Below are positions 1 through 8,195 of a DNA stretch of 39,078 bases, piece by piece; the stretch's first letter is position 1, and every line of letters begins with the position of its first letter. Under the pieces are notes generated by a model. It saw nothing but the letters and a program-made list of their open reading frames with translations. It had not been told where the DNA came from and searched no databases. Origin of the DNA: Planctomycetota bacterium (GTDB lineage: Bacteria > Planctomycetota > J058 > JAJDCP01); assembly GCA_029260765.1 (NCBI GenBank), contig JAJDCP010000138.1, positions 1-39,078 of the forward strand, written 5' to 3'. The position numbers and the translations under genes were made by a program.

Positions 1-109
1 CTCGGCGGAGTTGCCGAGCCAGGTCCTTGTCCACGCGGGCGAGCTTGACGATCAGCGGTCGCAGGGCTGCGATCAACTGGAGCGCGAGCTCAAAGGCTAC
101 GAATTTCAT
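1..109 (-). CDS. Four-helix-bundle protein (S23/IVP-like), N-terminal part
   Basis: Read on the minus strand from an ATG at 109, preceded by a GAGGA ribosome site about 6 bases upstream. The frame stays open to the left edge, so only the first 36 residues are visible. They begin MKFVAFELALQLIAALRP and end VDKDLARQLRRA. The pattern of an amphipathic helix followed by 'D..LA.QLRRAA' matches the N-terminus of four-helix-bundle proteins related to the 23S rRNA intervening-sequence protein family. Their biochemical role is unknown. They are usually lone genes, often flanked by repeats, and a 12-bp inverted repeat lies directly upstream here (126-194). The family call is from memory of its N-terminal pattern; the C-terminal three quarters lie outside the window. 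Confidence 0.75.
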   Translation of the reverse strand, partial: MKFVAFELALQLIAALRPLIVKLARVDKDLARQLRR

Positions 110-125
110 GAGCGGTCCTCCTGTG

Positions 126-194
126 GCCGGCCCCCACGGCCCGCCTTCGCCCCGCGAGCGCGTAGCGCCTTTGAGGCTGGCTGTGGGGGCCGGC
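126..194. repeat. 12-bp perfect inverted repeat upstream of the four-helix-bundle gene
   Basis: GCCGGCCCCCAC at 126-137 is exactly complementary to GTGGGGGCCGGC at 183-194, with a 45-base spacer. It could fold into a strong cruciform or RNA hairpin in the 5' region of the gene that starts at 109 on the minus strand. The rest of 195-433 shows no other recognisable element. Confidence 0.7.
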
Positions 195-433
195 TGCAGG
201 AGGGCTTGAGGTGGAAGCCTCTGGCAGGTCATGAGGTTGACGGGGTTGGGTTGCTGACGAGCTTCGGCCTGGGCAGGGGTCGCGAATCCTGTACCGTGAT
301 ACCATTGGGACGCAGTAGGCCTATGTGTCGATGCGATGTCGTGTCGCTGTTCGGCACACAAGCTCTGGGCAGAGCGATGCGGACGTGCGACGATATGCGT
401 GATCGCGTCGGGACAGCTGGCGAAGGGGGACAG

Positions 434-1231
434 ATGAACGACGAAGAGCGCAGGCTTCGGGAGCTGCTCAATCGTGTCGTCGTAGCGGCGCGGCGGGGAA
501 GTCCGGAGTACCCGGACATCCGCCGGGAGGCCGCCACCCGGCTCCGCGAGCTCTCCGGTTGCCCAGGGTTCGTCGCCTCGATCAAGCGGGCCGTCGGACG
601 GGGCAAGTGGCGGAAGATCCATGCTTTCGGGTTGCTCGGCGCATGCGTGGACGTGCCCTGCGTCGTCGACCTGTTGCGCACATGGATCCGAGACCGAAAC
701 GCGGACACGAGGAGCCTGTTGATCCAGGCAGCAAGGAACGCCCGGATCGTGGAGGTCGGCCAGGAGCTGCACGACATCATCGAGTTGGGCGGAGACGCGT
801 TTTGTCGCGACAGGGCCATCAACGCGGCCGGGAAGATGCAGTCGGAGGAGTGCTTTCCGCTACTGTTGCGTTGGGCCGATATTGTGACGGACAAGCACCT
901 CTCCTGGAGGCTTGCCATGGCTCTCTGCGACTATGGGAAGGAAGAGGGCAGAACTGCGTTGACAAATTGGTTCCGAGATGATGACAGCGCGCATGCGTCG
1001 CGTCGCACGCTCGCGGCCGGCGGACTAGCCAAGCTCGGCGACGCGGCGGCCGAGGCTTTCCTGACGCAGATAGTGGAAGCGGCGGAGAAGGACGGCTGCT
1101 TTCCCGATCAGGCCTTTCGGGCAGCCCAGGTCCTGTGTCAGGCTCGCGGATGGCCGTTTGTCGGGAGTCGGGCGGGCGTCCTCGAGACCAAGCGACGATT
1201 ACGAGAGGAACGCGCCGGCAGCAACGGTTGA
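434..1231 (+). CDS. HEAT-repeat-like protein of unknown function, 265 aa
   Basis: The ATG at 434 has a purine-rich GAAGGGGGA site just upstream, so it is preferred to longer starts in the same frame, whose extra residues look random. The protein is helical throughout. It has repeated short helix pairs of the HEAT/PBS-lyase type, for example around 'FVASIKRAVGRGKWRKIHAF', 'VDLLRTWIRDRNADTRSLL', 'INAAGKMQSEECFPLLLRWA' and 'TLAAGGLAKLGDAAAEAFL'. It has no signal peptide or membrane segment, so it is probably cytoplasmic. HEAT proteins act as scaffolds for protein contacts, and some serve as immunity or regulatory proteins, but nothing nearby points to a partner. It stands alone, followed by almost 1 kb of repeat-bearing non-coding DNA. 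Confidence 0.72.
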   Translation: MNDEERRLRELLNRVVVAARRGSPEYPDIRREAATRLRELSGCPGFVASIKRAVGRGKWRKIHAFGLLGACVDVPCVVDLLRTWIRDRNADTRSLLIQAARNARIVEVGQELHDIIELGGDAFCRDRAINAAGKMQSEECFPLLLRWADIVTDKHLSWRLAMALCDYGKEEGRTALTNWFRDDDSAHASRRTLAAGGLAKLGDAAAEAFLTQIVEAAEKDGCFPDQAFRAAQVLCQARGWPFVGSRAGVLETKRRLREERAGSNG

Positions 1232-1335
1232 GGCTTCTCGCGAAGACTACGTAGCAGGCCCAGGCCGCCGAATTCCGCGTTGCCAGATCTCTCACTTACC
1301 CATTTCTAGCCCCCTCAGCAGGGGCGGGCGAACGA

Positions 1336-1408
1336 AGCCCCCAAAGTAGCATTCGCAGAGCAACCAGGCTCAAGCCAATGCCGGCCTGCTTCGCCCGGGA
1401 CAGCGCTC
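1336..1408 (+). repeat. Dispersed ~72-bp repeat, copy A
   Basis: Starts AGCCCCC and ends CAGCGCTC, sharing the blocks AGTAGCATTCGCAGAGCAAC and GCCCGGGACAGCGCTC with copy C. Copies A, B and C are all in the same orientation. Confidence 0.8.
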
Positions 1409-1727
1409 AACAAACTCGACAAGGGTCGAATGCTCGCGCCGCACAGGCATGACCTGGGCGTGCGAACGCGATTGGAGTTGCGGCCAAGAGGACTGTGGAA
1501 GGCTGGGAAGCCCCAGGCTCCGTTGCGACTGCGTTGCTCAATCCAACCCGAAGGTGTGGGCCGTGTGCAAAGAGCAGTGCCCGATGTCTGCCGGGCCGAA
1601 CGCATCGGGGTGCGCACCCAAGCGCAGCGGAACATGCTCTCCCGGTCTGCTCAAGCCGCGCTTGGTCAGCCAGGCGGGCTCGACCGCCCGAATGCCTCGA
1701 TGCAGTTCGGAGGGGGAATGCGAGCGC

Positions 1728-1799
1728 AGCCCCCAAGTAGCACTCGTAGAGAAACCAGGCTCAGACCCAACCCGGCCTACTCCGCCCGGGAGGCCGTTC
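1728..1799 (+). repeat. Dispersed ~72-bp repeat, copy B
   Basis: Most diverged copy. It keeps AGCCCCCAAGTAGCA, AACCAGGCTCAGACCCAA and GGCCTACTCCGCCCGGGA but differs in the last ten bases. Confidence 0.78.
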
Positions 1800-1928
1800 G
1801 CCAAGGCCAGGCGGGCTCAAAGCGCCCACCTTGATCTTGGCCCTCTCTCGGTGGCTCACGACGCAGGAATAGCCGATGGCTGACACCCGCGAGCCACTCG
1901 ATGCCGGCCAGAAGAAGAGGGCGGTCAT

Positions 1929-2000
1929 AGCCCCCGAGTAGCATTCGCAGAGCAACCAGGTTCAGACCCAAGCCGGCCTACTCCGCCCGGGACAGCGCTC
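1929..2000 (+). repeat. Dispersed ~72-bp repeat, copy C
   Basis: Closest to copy A at its ends and to copy B in its middle (TTCAGACCCAAGCCGGCCTA), so the three copies are mosaics of one ancestral unit. Confidence 0.8.
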
Positions 2001-2156
2001 GAAAAGCGCAGCCCGGGCAGACAGCGAGCATGAGGAGACAGCCGAAGTTCATGGGATTGCACCGTAGATTTGGAGATCAAGAACACGCAGGCGACCGCTG
2101 CTGCGTAGGTTACGTCTCCCGTGGCGCCGTTTTTTGCCCTCGTCTCGGGCTACAAT

Positions 2157-3167
2157 TCAATCCGCTCCCCTGGCCAACCACTCATCCCATTCAAGCGCTT
2201 CGTAGCCCTTCGGCACACGCTCATTTTTGAAGTACAGGTAGACATCCCTTTGCCGCTCGAACGTCTCTGGGGATGCCGTCCAAGCCTCGACTGACGATCG
2301 ATGATAGGTTCTTGGCCCGCCCCCCGTGCGGCTCCACGCGTATAGGAACTTGTTGTCTTGAGTGTAGGGCTCCACGACGAGGTCATAGACCTCGTCTTCG
2401 AGCGTGCGGTACTTGAGCAGCAGCACTCGGCACATCTTGACAAGCGGCCAGATGTCCTTGTAACCGATCGCACCTTGGTTGTGGTAGCTCACCGATGTTT
2501 CGTCCGCATACCCTGCTTGGTTGCCGCTTCTGTCGATGGCAACCGGTTCGTAGGTGGGCGGGGCGGAGTCGTGAGCACGTCGTCGAAAGGCCAGGGACAG
2601 CAAGAGCATTAGCAAGGATGCCCCGATGATTGAGTAGGCAGGATGGGCCTGAACCCATGCCCAGACTCGATCTAGTCCACCCGATTTCGGCTGCCCCGGC
2701 GCGACTGGGAATGACGATGCAGGAGTCTTCGGTGTCGATCGCGCTGAATCTGTTGGCACGCTCGGCGTTACGTACAAACGCCCGTCGCCGTATTCGACTC
2801 GTTGTCGGTACCCGTTCAATTCGGTCAGCACCCATGGGCCGTGCGGTATATCGTCGGCAAAGACTCCGGCAGCCCGCTGCCGCCCCGACGGATAGTTGAA
2901 TTCCCAGTAGCCTTGGCGCCGAGACTTCGAGTCATACTTACCCTTGGACTTGATGAGCCCCGTGTCGAACCACTCCGTCCACTCAATCATGTCGCCAACG
3001 ATAACGCCCTGGTGCTTCCTCTGGCCGTTGGGCCAGGCGTCGCTGTTGCTGGCCTTCATGCCGGGCTTGGGCGGTGGTTCGAACTTAGGCTGGGGCGACT
3101 GTGCAGGCAACGTGCAGGCAACGACCGCGAGCACACAGGCAGCGAACCGTAGGCTAGCGTGCACCAA
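2157..3167 (-). CDS. Signal-peptide MORN-type membrane protein, 336 aa
   Basis: It begins with a signal peptide (MVHASLRFAACVLAVVACTLPAQ, cleavage expected after the Ala before Gln). Residues ~55-130 carry MORN_2/YwqK-like repeats: 'WTEWFDTGLIKSKGKY', 'RQGYWEFNYPSGRQ', 'IPHGPWVLTELNG'. A membrane helix follows at ~172-192 (IIGASLLMLLLSLAF) ending in RRRA. The last ~140 residues are soluble and presumably cytoplasmic. They contain 'VYDLVVEPYTQDNKFLYAW' followed by 'GGGPRTYHRSSVEAW', a pattern reminiscent of the core of WYL ligand-sensing domains. If so, an extracytoplasmic MORN region would be coupled across the membrane to a WYL-like module. The MORN and topology parts are direct observations; the WYL resemblance is an inference. 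The gene is isolated, with no evident operon partner. Confidence 0.7.
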   Translation of the reverse strand: MVHASLRFAACVLAVVACTLPAQSPQPKFEPPPKPGMKASNSDAWPNGQRKHQGVIVGDMIEWTEWFDTGLIKSKGKYDSKSRRQGYWEFNYPSGRQRAAGVFADDIPHGPWVLTELNGYRQRVEYGDGRLYVTPSVPTDSARSTPKTPASSFPVAPGQPKSGGLDRVWAWVQAHPAYSIIGASLLMLLLSLAFRRRAHDSAPPTYEPVAIDRSGNQAGYADETSVSYHNQGAIGYKDIWPLVKMCRVLLLKYRTLEDEVYDLVVEPYTQDNKFLYAWSRTGGGPRTYHRSSVEAWTASPETFERQRDVYLYFKNERVPKGYEALEWDEWLARGAD

Positions 3168-3545
3168 GTACCCCCAGTAGATGGATTGTGGGACCTTTTC
3201 GATGGTATTCGGATTGACGGATCATAGCAATGCGGGATGCTGGACAAGCGTGCATAGGCCATATACCGAAGTTCAACGCCTCGGAACGATCGTCAGCCAA
3301 CCTCGGCCCTCAGTCTTCACGGTCTTCGGTCCCCACGGATCTCTGCCCTCGGCCCTCGGGGATCCGCTGTCGGGAACGCACTCGGATCCGGCCACCGAGG
3401 CGGATCCGGGGTCTGATTCGGATCCTGGTCCGACTTCGTCTTCGCTGCCTCGCTCAACTATCAATAGCTCCGCAGACCCGTGACCCGCACGCCCCGTCGA
3501 TGCCTCGCCGCTCACGACTTTCTTCAGCCTCCAGTCAAGCCCACA
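3168..3545. other. Intergenic DNA with degenerate hexamer repeats
   Basis: GGATCC occurs at 3360, 3384, 3402 and 3420, spaced 24, 18 and 18 bases. This reflects a degraded TCGGAT-type hexanucleotide repeat. The block TCGGATCCGGCCAC at 3382-3395 recurs exactly at 11182-11195. No gene is evident, although the frame of the TPR protein stays open from 3480. Confidence 0.55.
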
Positions 3546-4121
3546 ATGGCCGAATGGCAACCAGGATGTCGCCAAGTACTCCCACCGCACCCGAATGGCC
3601 GATACCCCTCCCCCGGAACCTGCCTGAACCACGCCCTGGCGCTCGACCGCAGCCACCTCGCTCGCGGAAACGCCTACTTCCGTTTGAGACTCCACCAGCA
3701 GGCAGAAGAGGACTTCACCCGCGCGATCGCGCTCGAACCCGGCTGCATCGACGCCTACGAGCAGCGCGGGCGCCTGCCGCTCAGCTCAGGTCAGTACGCA
3801 CACGCCATCGAAGACCTGACAACCGCCCTGCGCCTCGCTCCTTCGGGCGTCCAATGCCTGCTGGATCGGGCGAGCGCCCGGTGCAGCAGCGGAGCTCTTG
3901 CGGCCGCGATCGAGGACCTCGATGCGCTGCTCGCGTACGAACCTGACCACGCCCAGGCCTACGACATGCGCGGTCTGACCTTTGAGGGCCTCGGGGATGT
4001 CCAGGCCGCCTATAAAGACTACACCCGCGCGCTCGCCGCCGATCCCGAGAATTCCTGGTCGGGCGCGGCTTTTCGAGCTCGCGGGCAGGCTCGACGACTC
4101 AGGCAAAGGGCAGACTCGTAA
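3546..4121 (+). CDS. TPR-repeat protein, about 191 aa, start uncertain
   Basis: Four tetratricopeptide repeats run from about residue 35 to the end. Clear TPR signatures include 'ARGNAYFRLRLHQQAEEDFT' with 'AIALEP', 'AIEDLTTALRLAP', 'AIEDLDALLAYEPDHAQAY' and 'AYKDYTRALAADPENSW'. TPRs mediate protein-protein contact, and no partner is evident. The start is poorly defined: the frame opens near 3480, the ATG at 3546 lacks a convincing ribosome site, and the residues before the first repeat look unlike coding sequence. The gene may therefore be a 5'-truncated remnant of a longer TPR protein that has lost its promoter and N-terminus to the hexamer-repeat DNA upstream. Confidence 0.6.
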   Translation: MAEWQPGCRQVLPPHPNGRYPSPGTCLNHALALDRSHLARGNAYFRLRLHQQAEEDFTRAIALEPGCIDAYEQRGRLPLSSGQYAHAIEDLTTALRLAPSGVQCLLDRASARCSSGALAAAIEDLDALLAYEPDHAQAYDMRGLTFEGLGDVQAAYKDYTRALAADPENSWSGAAFRARGQARRLRQRADS

Positions 4122-4374
4122 CCGCACCCAGCCTCTGGATCAGGAGGATGGGTAACTGGTAGCCGTCGAGGCGTTCATCCCCCGTCCTGACGGCGTCCGC
4201 GCACGTTCGGCCACGCACGTCCGGTGCTATAGCGCGCCCGAGACCTGCGCAGGCGCATGTGTCAGCGCACATGAAAAAAAGTTCTTTCTCTGGAACCCTG
4301 ACACGCCGACCGGGGTCTCAATGGGTGACGTGACCGTGAGCTACTTCCCCCACAATCTATTGGGAGTCCAGAAG

Positions 4375-4902
4375 ATGCGTTACCTCATCGCCGTCCTTGC
4401 CATCGCCGCCTGCAGTCTGAGTCTACAGGCCGATATCATGCCCCCCGCCTACGAGCCCTACGAGGTCGAGATCCCCGGCTACCGGGTGGAGATCCGCCGC
4501 AACGATGACGCGGACCCCGCGGTGGATTCCTGGACCCTCAGCGTCCTGCGGGTATGCAAGTGCCTCGAGCACACGGGCGAGCTCGTCTGGTCGGCTCCCT
4601 TCACCCACACCGGCTACACCAGTGGCCAGCTGAGCCCGGACGGCCAGTCTTTTGTCGTCGCCGATCCCTGGGAAGCCCGCCTCGAGATCTACCGCAACGG
4701 CCAGGCAAAGCTCGCATTCGATGCCAAGGCCCTCTCCTTTGACTGGAGCGCGGTTGAGCTTTTCTGCGGGATGTCCGCCTTCGAGAGCGTCGAGTTCCTG
4801 CGCTGCCGCTGCCCGGAAGGCCATGGGCACGTCCAGGTGGTGGGCGTGGACGGTCGGGTCCGCGACATCGACCTGCAGACCGGCGAGCTCGTGCTGCTCT
4901 GA
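4375..4902 (+). CDS. Small secreted protein of unknown function, 175 aa
   Basis: The ATG at 4375 is chosen because it starts a canonical signal peptide (MRYLIAVLAIAACSLSLQA, then D) and has GGGAG upstream. The mature protein is rich in short beta stretches, including 'LSPDGQSFVVADPWEARLEIY' and 'VQVVGVDGRVRDIDLQTGEL', which resemble beta-propeller blades, but it is too short for a full propeller. It has six cysteines after the signal peptide, including CKC and CRC pairs ('VCKCLEH', 'LRCRCPEG'), so disulfides or metal binding are possible. No family is recognised. It converges on the gene at 5078, with a strong hairpin between them. Confidence 0.65.
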   Translation: MRYLIAVLAIAACSLSLQADIMPPAYEPYEVEIPGYRVEIRRNDDADPAVDSWTLSVLRVCKCLEHTGELVWSAPFTHTGYTSGQLSPDGQSFVVADPWEARLEIYRNGQAKLAFDAKALSFDWSAVELFCGMSAFESVEFLRCRCPEGHGHVQVVGVDGRVRDIDLQTGELVLL

Positions 4903-4953
4903 GCCGCCTTTTTTGGCGAGCCGGCGGCCAGTATCCTGCTGCGAGTAGGATTC

Positions 4954-4978
4954 GATCTCGGCATGGTATGCCGAGATC
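4954..4978. terminator. 11-bp perfect hairpin between convergent genes
   Basis: GATCTCGGCAT at 4954-4964 pairs exactly with ATGCCGAGATC at 4968-4978 around a GGT loop. It lies between a plus-strand gene ending at 4902 and a minus-strand gene ending at 5078, the right position for a shared terminator. Neither side has a T tract, so it is not a classical intrinsic terminator. Confidence 0.5.
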
Positions 4979-5077
4979 TACGTTGACACAGGTTCCACAG
5001 ACCAACGACGTACGCATTGCGCACGACTTCAGTGCCCGACGGCGCGCCAGGGCGCTTCACGACGCGGTCAACCCGAG

Positions 5078-5524
5078 TCATCTTCCGGACGTGCGCAAAG
5101 CAGCGATCACGGCCAGACCGCGGGGAGAGAGCCGATAGCCGATAGCCAGGCGCTCGGTCAGACCGAGCTCTTTCAGGCTGCGCACCCAGCGCTTGAAGAG
5201 CGCGCTCCAGGCCGAGCTGATCAGCAAGGGCGGCGGATCCTCGCCCGCAAAACCCAAGCGGATGCGGTACAGCGTTCCTCGTCGTCCCCGCAGGCTCTCC
5301 AGCAGCTCCTCAGGAGTCGAAAAACCCGCGCGGGTCGCGTCCGCCGCGTCGAGGTCGGCTCTGGCGCAAGCCTCGACACTGGTGATGCGAAGCTCGCCCA
5401 GCGGCGTGCGCTGGCGGCCCCCGGCCCTGGCAGCGGGCCTCTTCCAGACGCGGAAGACCCGGTCGATGCCTCCCGAGACAATGCCTCTTACGTTGGCAAT
5501 CTTCAGCAGCATCGCCAGCTCCAA
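5078..5524 (-). CDS. ASCH/PUA-like small protein, 148 aa
   Basis: Begins MELAMLLKIANVRGIVSGGIDRVFRVWKR; the second Met (at 5512) is an equally possible start. The opening 'LLKI...I..G.....FR.W.RP...AGG..RT..G.L.I..V' followed by 'AGFSTPEELLESLRGRRGTLYRIRL' is how I remember a family of small bacterial proteins with an ASCH (PUA-like) fold, which is predicted to bind RNA. The C-terminal third, with 'LKELGLTERLAIGYRLSPRGLAVIAAL', reads like a short winged-helix segment. It has no signal peptide. It is separated by more than 500 bases from the next gene and transcribed away from it. The fold assignment is from pattern memory only. Confidence 0.62.
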   Translation of the reverse strand: MELAMLLKIANVRGIVSGGIDRVFRVWKRPAARAGGRQRTPLGELRITSVEACARADLDAADATRAGFSTPEELLESLRGRRGTLYRIRLGFAGEDPPPLLISSAWSALFKRWVRSLKELGLTERLAIGYRLSPRGLAVIAALRTSGR

Positions 5525-6095
5525 TTTCCCAACAACCTCAGCCTACACACTGCAGCAAGAGAGTTTCCCAAGCTGGGATTCGATCTCTATGCAATAGACC
5601 CAGCGGAGTCGTAGCGGATGGTCTCCCCGTCAGGAGCCCCCCAACACGCTACAGGCCGCGCCGGCAACGACACGGCTTGAAGGGGTCCGATGCGGGGGAG
5701 GTCGCCGCTCCCGCGCTGGCTCCCTGCTCGATGGCTACACGGCCCATGTCTCAGCGGGCCTCCCGGGCGCCTGGTATCGCTGAGCTACCCGAATCTATTG
5801 TAGTCCGCGCCTGATCTTCAGCATGGAGGGCGGCTCGGCATCCGGCGCCGAGGGTGCCGCCCTGTCAGTCATTCGCAGAGAGGCCATCCTGCTTGCACGT
5901 AGCCGCAGATGGCCCGGAGGCCTGGCCTGGCGGTTGCGATGTGCTCCTAGCCGGTTTGTGCGCCGCAACCTGTTGGTCCAATGCTGGCTGCTTGATGCGC
6001 GCGTGCAGGACCGGCTCTGCACGAGGCGGGAACCGAACTTGCATCTGAGCGTCGTGATCTGGGAGAATCCTCAATTCCTGAAGCTGGAGTCCATC
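5525..6095. other. Intergenic stretch without recognised features
   Basis: This 0.57-kb region lies between two divergent genes, so it should contain both promoters, but no convincing -35/-10 pair, repeat or RNA gene is visible. The plus frame is open from 5823, yet its residues before 6096 (many Arg, Cys and Trp) do not look coding. Confidence 0.4.
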
Positions 6096-7685
6096 ATGAC
6101 CCAACTGGCCCGGATCGCAGTCTTCTGCTTCCCTCTGCTGGTCAGCCAGCTCTCCGCCCAGTTCGAAAGGCAGCTCCATACATCGGCCGCCTTCGAAGAC
6201 GTGCTTCCGAGCGACCTCAGGTTTTCGGATGACCTCGAGCTCGGCCCTGCCATCCTGGACAGCGAGAGCCCCGTTTTCCGCTTCCCACTCGATACAGGCG
6301 TGAGTTGTCTGCCTCTATTGATGGCCAACGGAGGTCTGAAGACTGCCGAGGGGAGTTTCTTCCACAAGGCCGGTCTGGCGCTTGAGCTGGTGCGCCCCGG
6401 CGACCCGCGGCAAGCCTGGGAAGCCTACCTCGCCGGCGAGCTGCACTTTCTCGCTGGCTGCCTGGCCGATTTCGCTCGCAACGCGCCCGCTGTCGCCAAG
6501 CTGGCTCCCAAGGCTGCCCTGCGCGTCATGCAGATCGTCGACTTCGATGCGGGGTTGTGCATCCTGGCTCGAGAAGGCCTGAGCTTGGCCGATCTACTCT
6601 ACCCGACGGAGGGGAGCCGCCCGCACATCGCTCTGCAGGCCACGCCAGAGGCGCGTCATTTGCTCCTGAACTTCCTGTTCCTGGCCCTCAGCCAGCCCGA
6701 GGAGAGTGCGCGGACCTACGTTTCAGGGGTTCTCGACCTGGCCGGGGGCGGCTACGACGCCTGGGTCGGACGATGGCCCGAAGAGCAGGCTCTACCGGAG
6801 GGCTGGCGGGTACTCCTGTCCGGGCGTCAAGCCTCGCGCGTCGTGTCTCACGCCTGGGCGGCCCGGGCCGATGTCGCGCAGGCACATCCCGAGGCGATGG
6901 CGTTGATCGTACAGGGATTCTTCGAGGGCATGCGGCTCTGCTCTGCAGACCCGGAGGGCTCTGCCGAGGCCTTCGCACAGGCCACAGGGCGGGACCCCGG
7001 CGGTCTGGCCGTCCGTCTCGAGCAGCTGTTCTGGCTGAACCACTTCGATGCGGCGCAGCTGTACGACGCGACCCAGCCGGGCGGTGTGCGGTGGCTCGGC
7101 GACTGGTTGGGCGGGATCTTCCACGGCTGGAAGCGCGCGCAGTCGAGCGAGGATCGGGACGGGGAGAGTCCGCTCGTGATCCAGCCCTTGCCGGAGCTCG
7201 ACGGTTTCTACCGAGACGACCCCTTTCACGGCGGCTCACGTCAGCCGCAGGCGGGGCGGCCCGGCGCCGAAGCGGAGGGCTCGCTGCAAGAGCTGCTCTC
7301 GGTGCGCGTCTACATCCACTTCATGCCTGGCAGTGCCCGCATCAACAGCGACTACGATCCCGGCGCCGACTTTGAGCTCCGCAAGCTCGGCATGCTCATC
7401 GCTCAGTTTCCAGGCCTCAAGGTCCGCATCACCCGACACGCTGACCGCTCCAAGTACGAGCAAGCGCAGGAAATGGGCGAAGAGTTCTTCGCGGCCCACT
7501 CCCAACGGGTGTTGAAGCTCACGGAGTTCCATGCGGGGATGGTCTCGGTGGCGCTTCGCGAGATCTTTCCTTCGCTGGAGGGCTGCGAGCGCATCAGCAC
7601 CCGAGGCGCGGGTTGGAGCCAGCCGTTGGAGAGCGACGCAAGAAGCCGTCGCTTCCAGGTCCAGGTGTTCGCGCCTCAGCCTTGA
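6096..7685 (+). CDS. Secreted protein with divergent OmpA-like C-terminal domain, 529 aa
   Basis: Start at 6096 because MTQLARIAVFCFPLLVSQLSAQ is a clear signal peptide with AQ cleavage. The first ~380 residues form a helical region of unknown family ('HFLAGCLADFARNAPAVAKL', 'ALIVQGFFEGMRLC'). The last ~120 residues follow the OmpA/MotB plan: 'VYIHFMPGSARINSD', a helix 'ELRKLGMLIAQFPGLKVRIT', 'RHADRSKYEQAQ' where classical members have GH(T/A)D..G, a helix, and 'ESDARSRRFQVQVF' in place of the usual D..RNRRVE. OmpA domains anchor proteins to peptidoglycan. The altered G-to-R in the GHAD motif suggests a divergent or non-binding version. It stands alone. Confidence 0.65.
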   Translation: MTQLARIAVFCFPLLVSQLSAQFERQLHTSAAFEDVLPSDLRFSDDLELGPAILDSESPVFRFPLDTGVSCLPLLMANGGLKTAEGSFFHKAGLALELVRPGDPRQAWEAYLAGELHFLAGCLADFARNAPAVAKLAPKAALRVMQIVDFDAGLCILAREGLSLADLLYPTEGSRPHIALQATPEARHLLLNFLFLALSQPEESARTYVSGVLDLAGGGYDAWVGRWPEEQALPEGWRVLLSGRQASRVVSHAWAARADVAQAHPEAMALIVQGFFEGMRLCSADPEGSAEAFAQATGRDPGGLAVRLEQLFWLNHFDAAQLYDATQPGGVRWLGDWLGGIFHGWKRAQSSEDRDGESPLVIQPLPELDGFYRDDPFHGGSRQPQAGRPGAEAEGSLQELLSVRVYIHFMPGSARINSDYDPGADFELRKLGMLIAQFPGLKVRITRHADRSKYEQAQEMGEEFFAAHSQRVLKLTEFHAGMVSVALREIFPSLEGCERISTRGAGWSQPLESDARSRRFQVQVFAPQP

Positions 7686-7879
7686 TACCAGCTTTTTTAT
7701 GGTTGATTCCTGTCTGCAGGCAGTGACCAACGAGCACTCTCCAGAGCGGGCAGTTGTCCAGGGGACTGTCACGGCAGGCGCTCCACCCGTGGTGCCTGTT
7801 CTTCTTCCACACACACCCAGACGGGCTCGCGGCCGTCGTTGGCGTCAGGAACCGTCCGTCTGCTACCCTACCTGCAGGC

Positions 7880-7909
7880 GCCCCCGCTTGCCGGGGGCCT
7901 CCATGGAGG
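7880..7909. promoter_or_regulatory. Tandem hairpin and palindrome over a ribosome site
   Basis: GCCCCCG (7880-7886) pairs with CGGGGGC (7892-7898) around CTTGC, directly followed by the palindrome CCTCCATGGAGG (7898-7909). Its GGAGG is the ribosome site of the reading frame at 7919, so the palindrome could mask that site. It belongs to a gene that is now only a remnant. Confidence 0.45.
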
Positions 7910-7918
7910 TGAAAGTCG

Positions 7919-8050
7919 ATGGGTCGTGCGCTCGTCCTGCGGCTCGCCGCCCTTGCCTGGGCCCAGGAGCTGCCCACCGGCCCCGGCTTGGCGGCCGGCT
8001 ATCCAGGGGACCTTAGCATCTCCGAACACCCCGAAGTCCGCTGTTCTTAG
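7919..8050 (+). pseudogene. Remnant: N-terminus of a secreted protein
   Basis: An ATG at 7919 with a perfect GGAGGTG site opens a 43-codon frame. It encodes MGRALVLRLAALAWAQ, which looks like a shortened signal peptide with AQ cleavage, followed by 'ELPTGPGLAAGYPGD' and 'SISEHPEV'. It then ends in TAG. The 'GPGLAA.YPGD.GI..HP.V' string is, as I remember it, the conserved start of the mature region of large secreted proteins in Planctomycetota. Nothing downstream in any frame continues it. This appears to be the intact 5' end and translation signal of a gene whose body was deleted. Confidence 0.5.
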
Positions 8051-8195
8051 CGACAAAGCAGCGCGACCGGTCAGCCTCCAACGCAGTAGACAGGAGCTCG
8101 ACCGCCGACACCTCGGACATGGGAACGAAAAACAACCCGGCGCCCCTGACGTATCCCGTCCGGGTTCGACGACGCCCGGGATTGCCACCACCGAT
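8051..8195. other. Non-coding remainder downstream of the remnant
   Basis: No frame continues the truncated protein here, and no repeat marks the deletion end. Together with 7686-7879, this gives a 0.5-kb gap between the OmpA-like gene and the hydrolase that holds only the remnant. Confidence 0.35.

Larger units (their letters stand above)
1232..2156. other. Gene-free 0.9-kb stretch with dispersed repeats
   Basis: No reading frame here looks coding. The region holds three copies of a ~72-bp repeat (1336, 1728, 1929). It also has two related GC-rich palindromes built on GGCGGGCTC...GCCC (around 1670-1690 and 1808-1828). It looks like decayed repeat or mobile-element DNA between two short genes. 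Confidence 0.6.

Noticed and set aside
1336..2000. Integron cassette array with attC sites
   Set aside because: The repeats are like-oriented and cassette-spaced, but no RYYYAAC/GTTRRRY core pair or integrase is visible.
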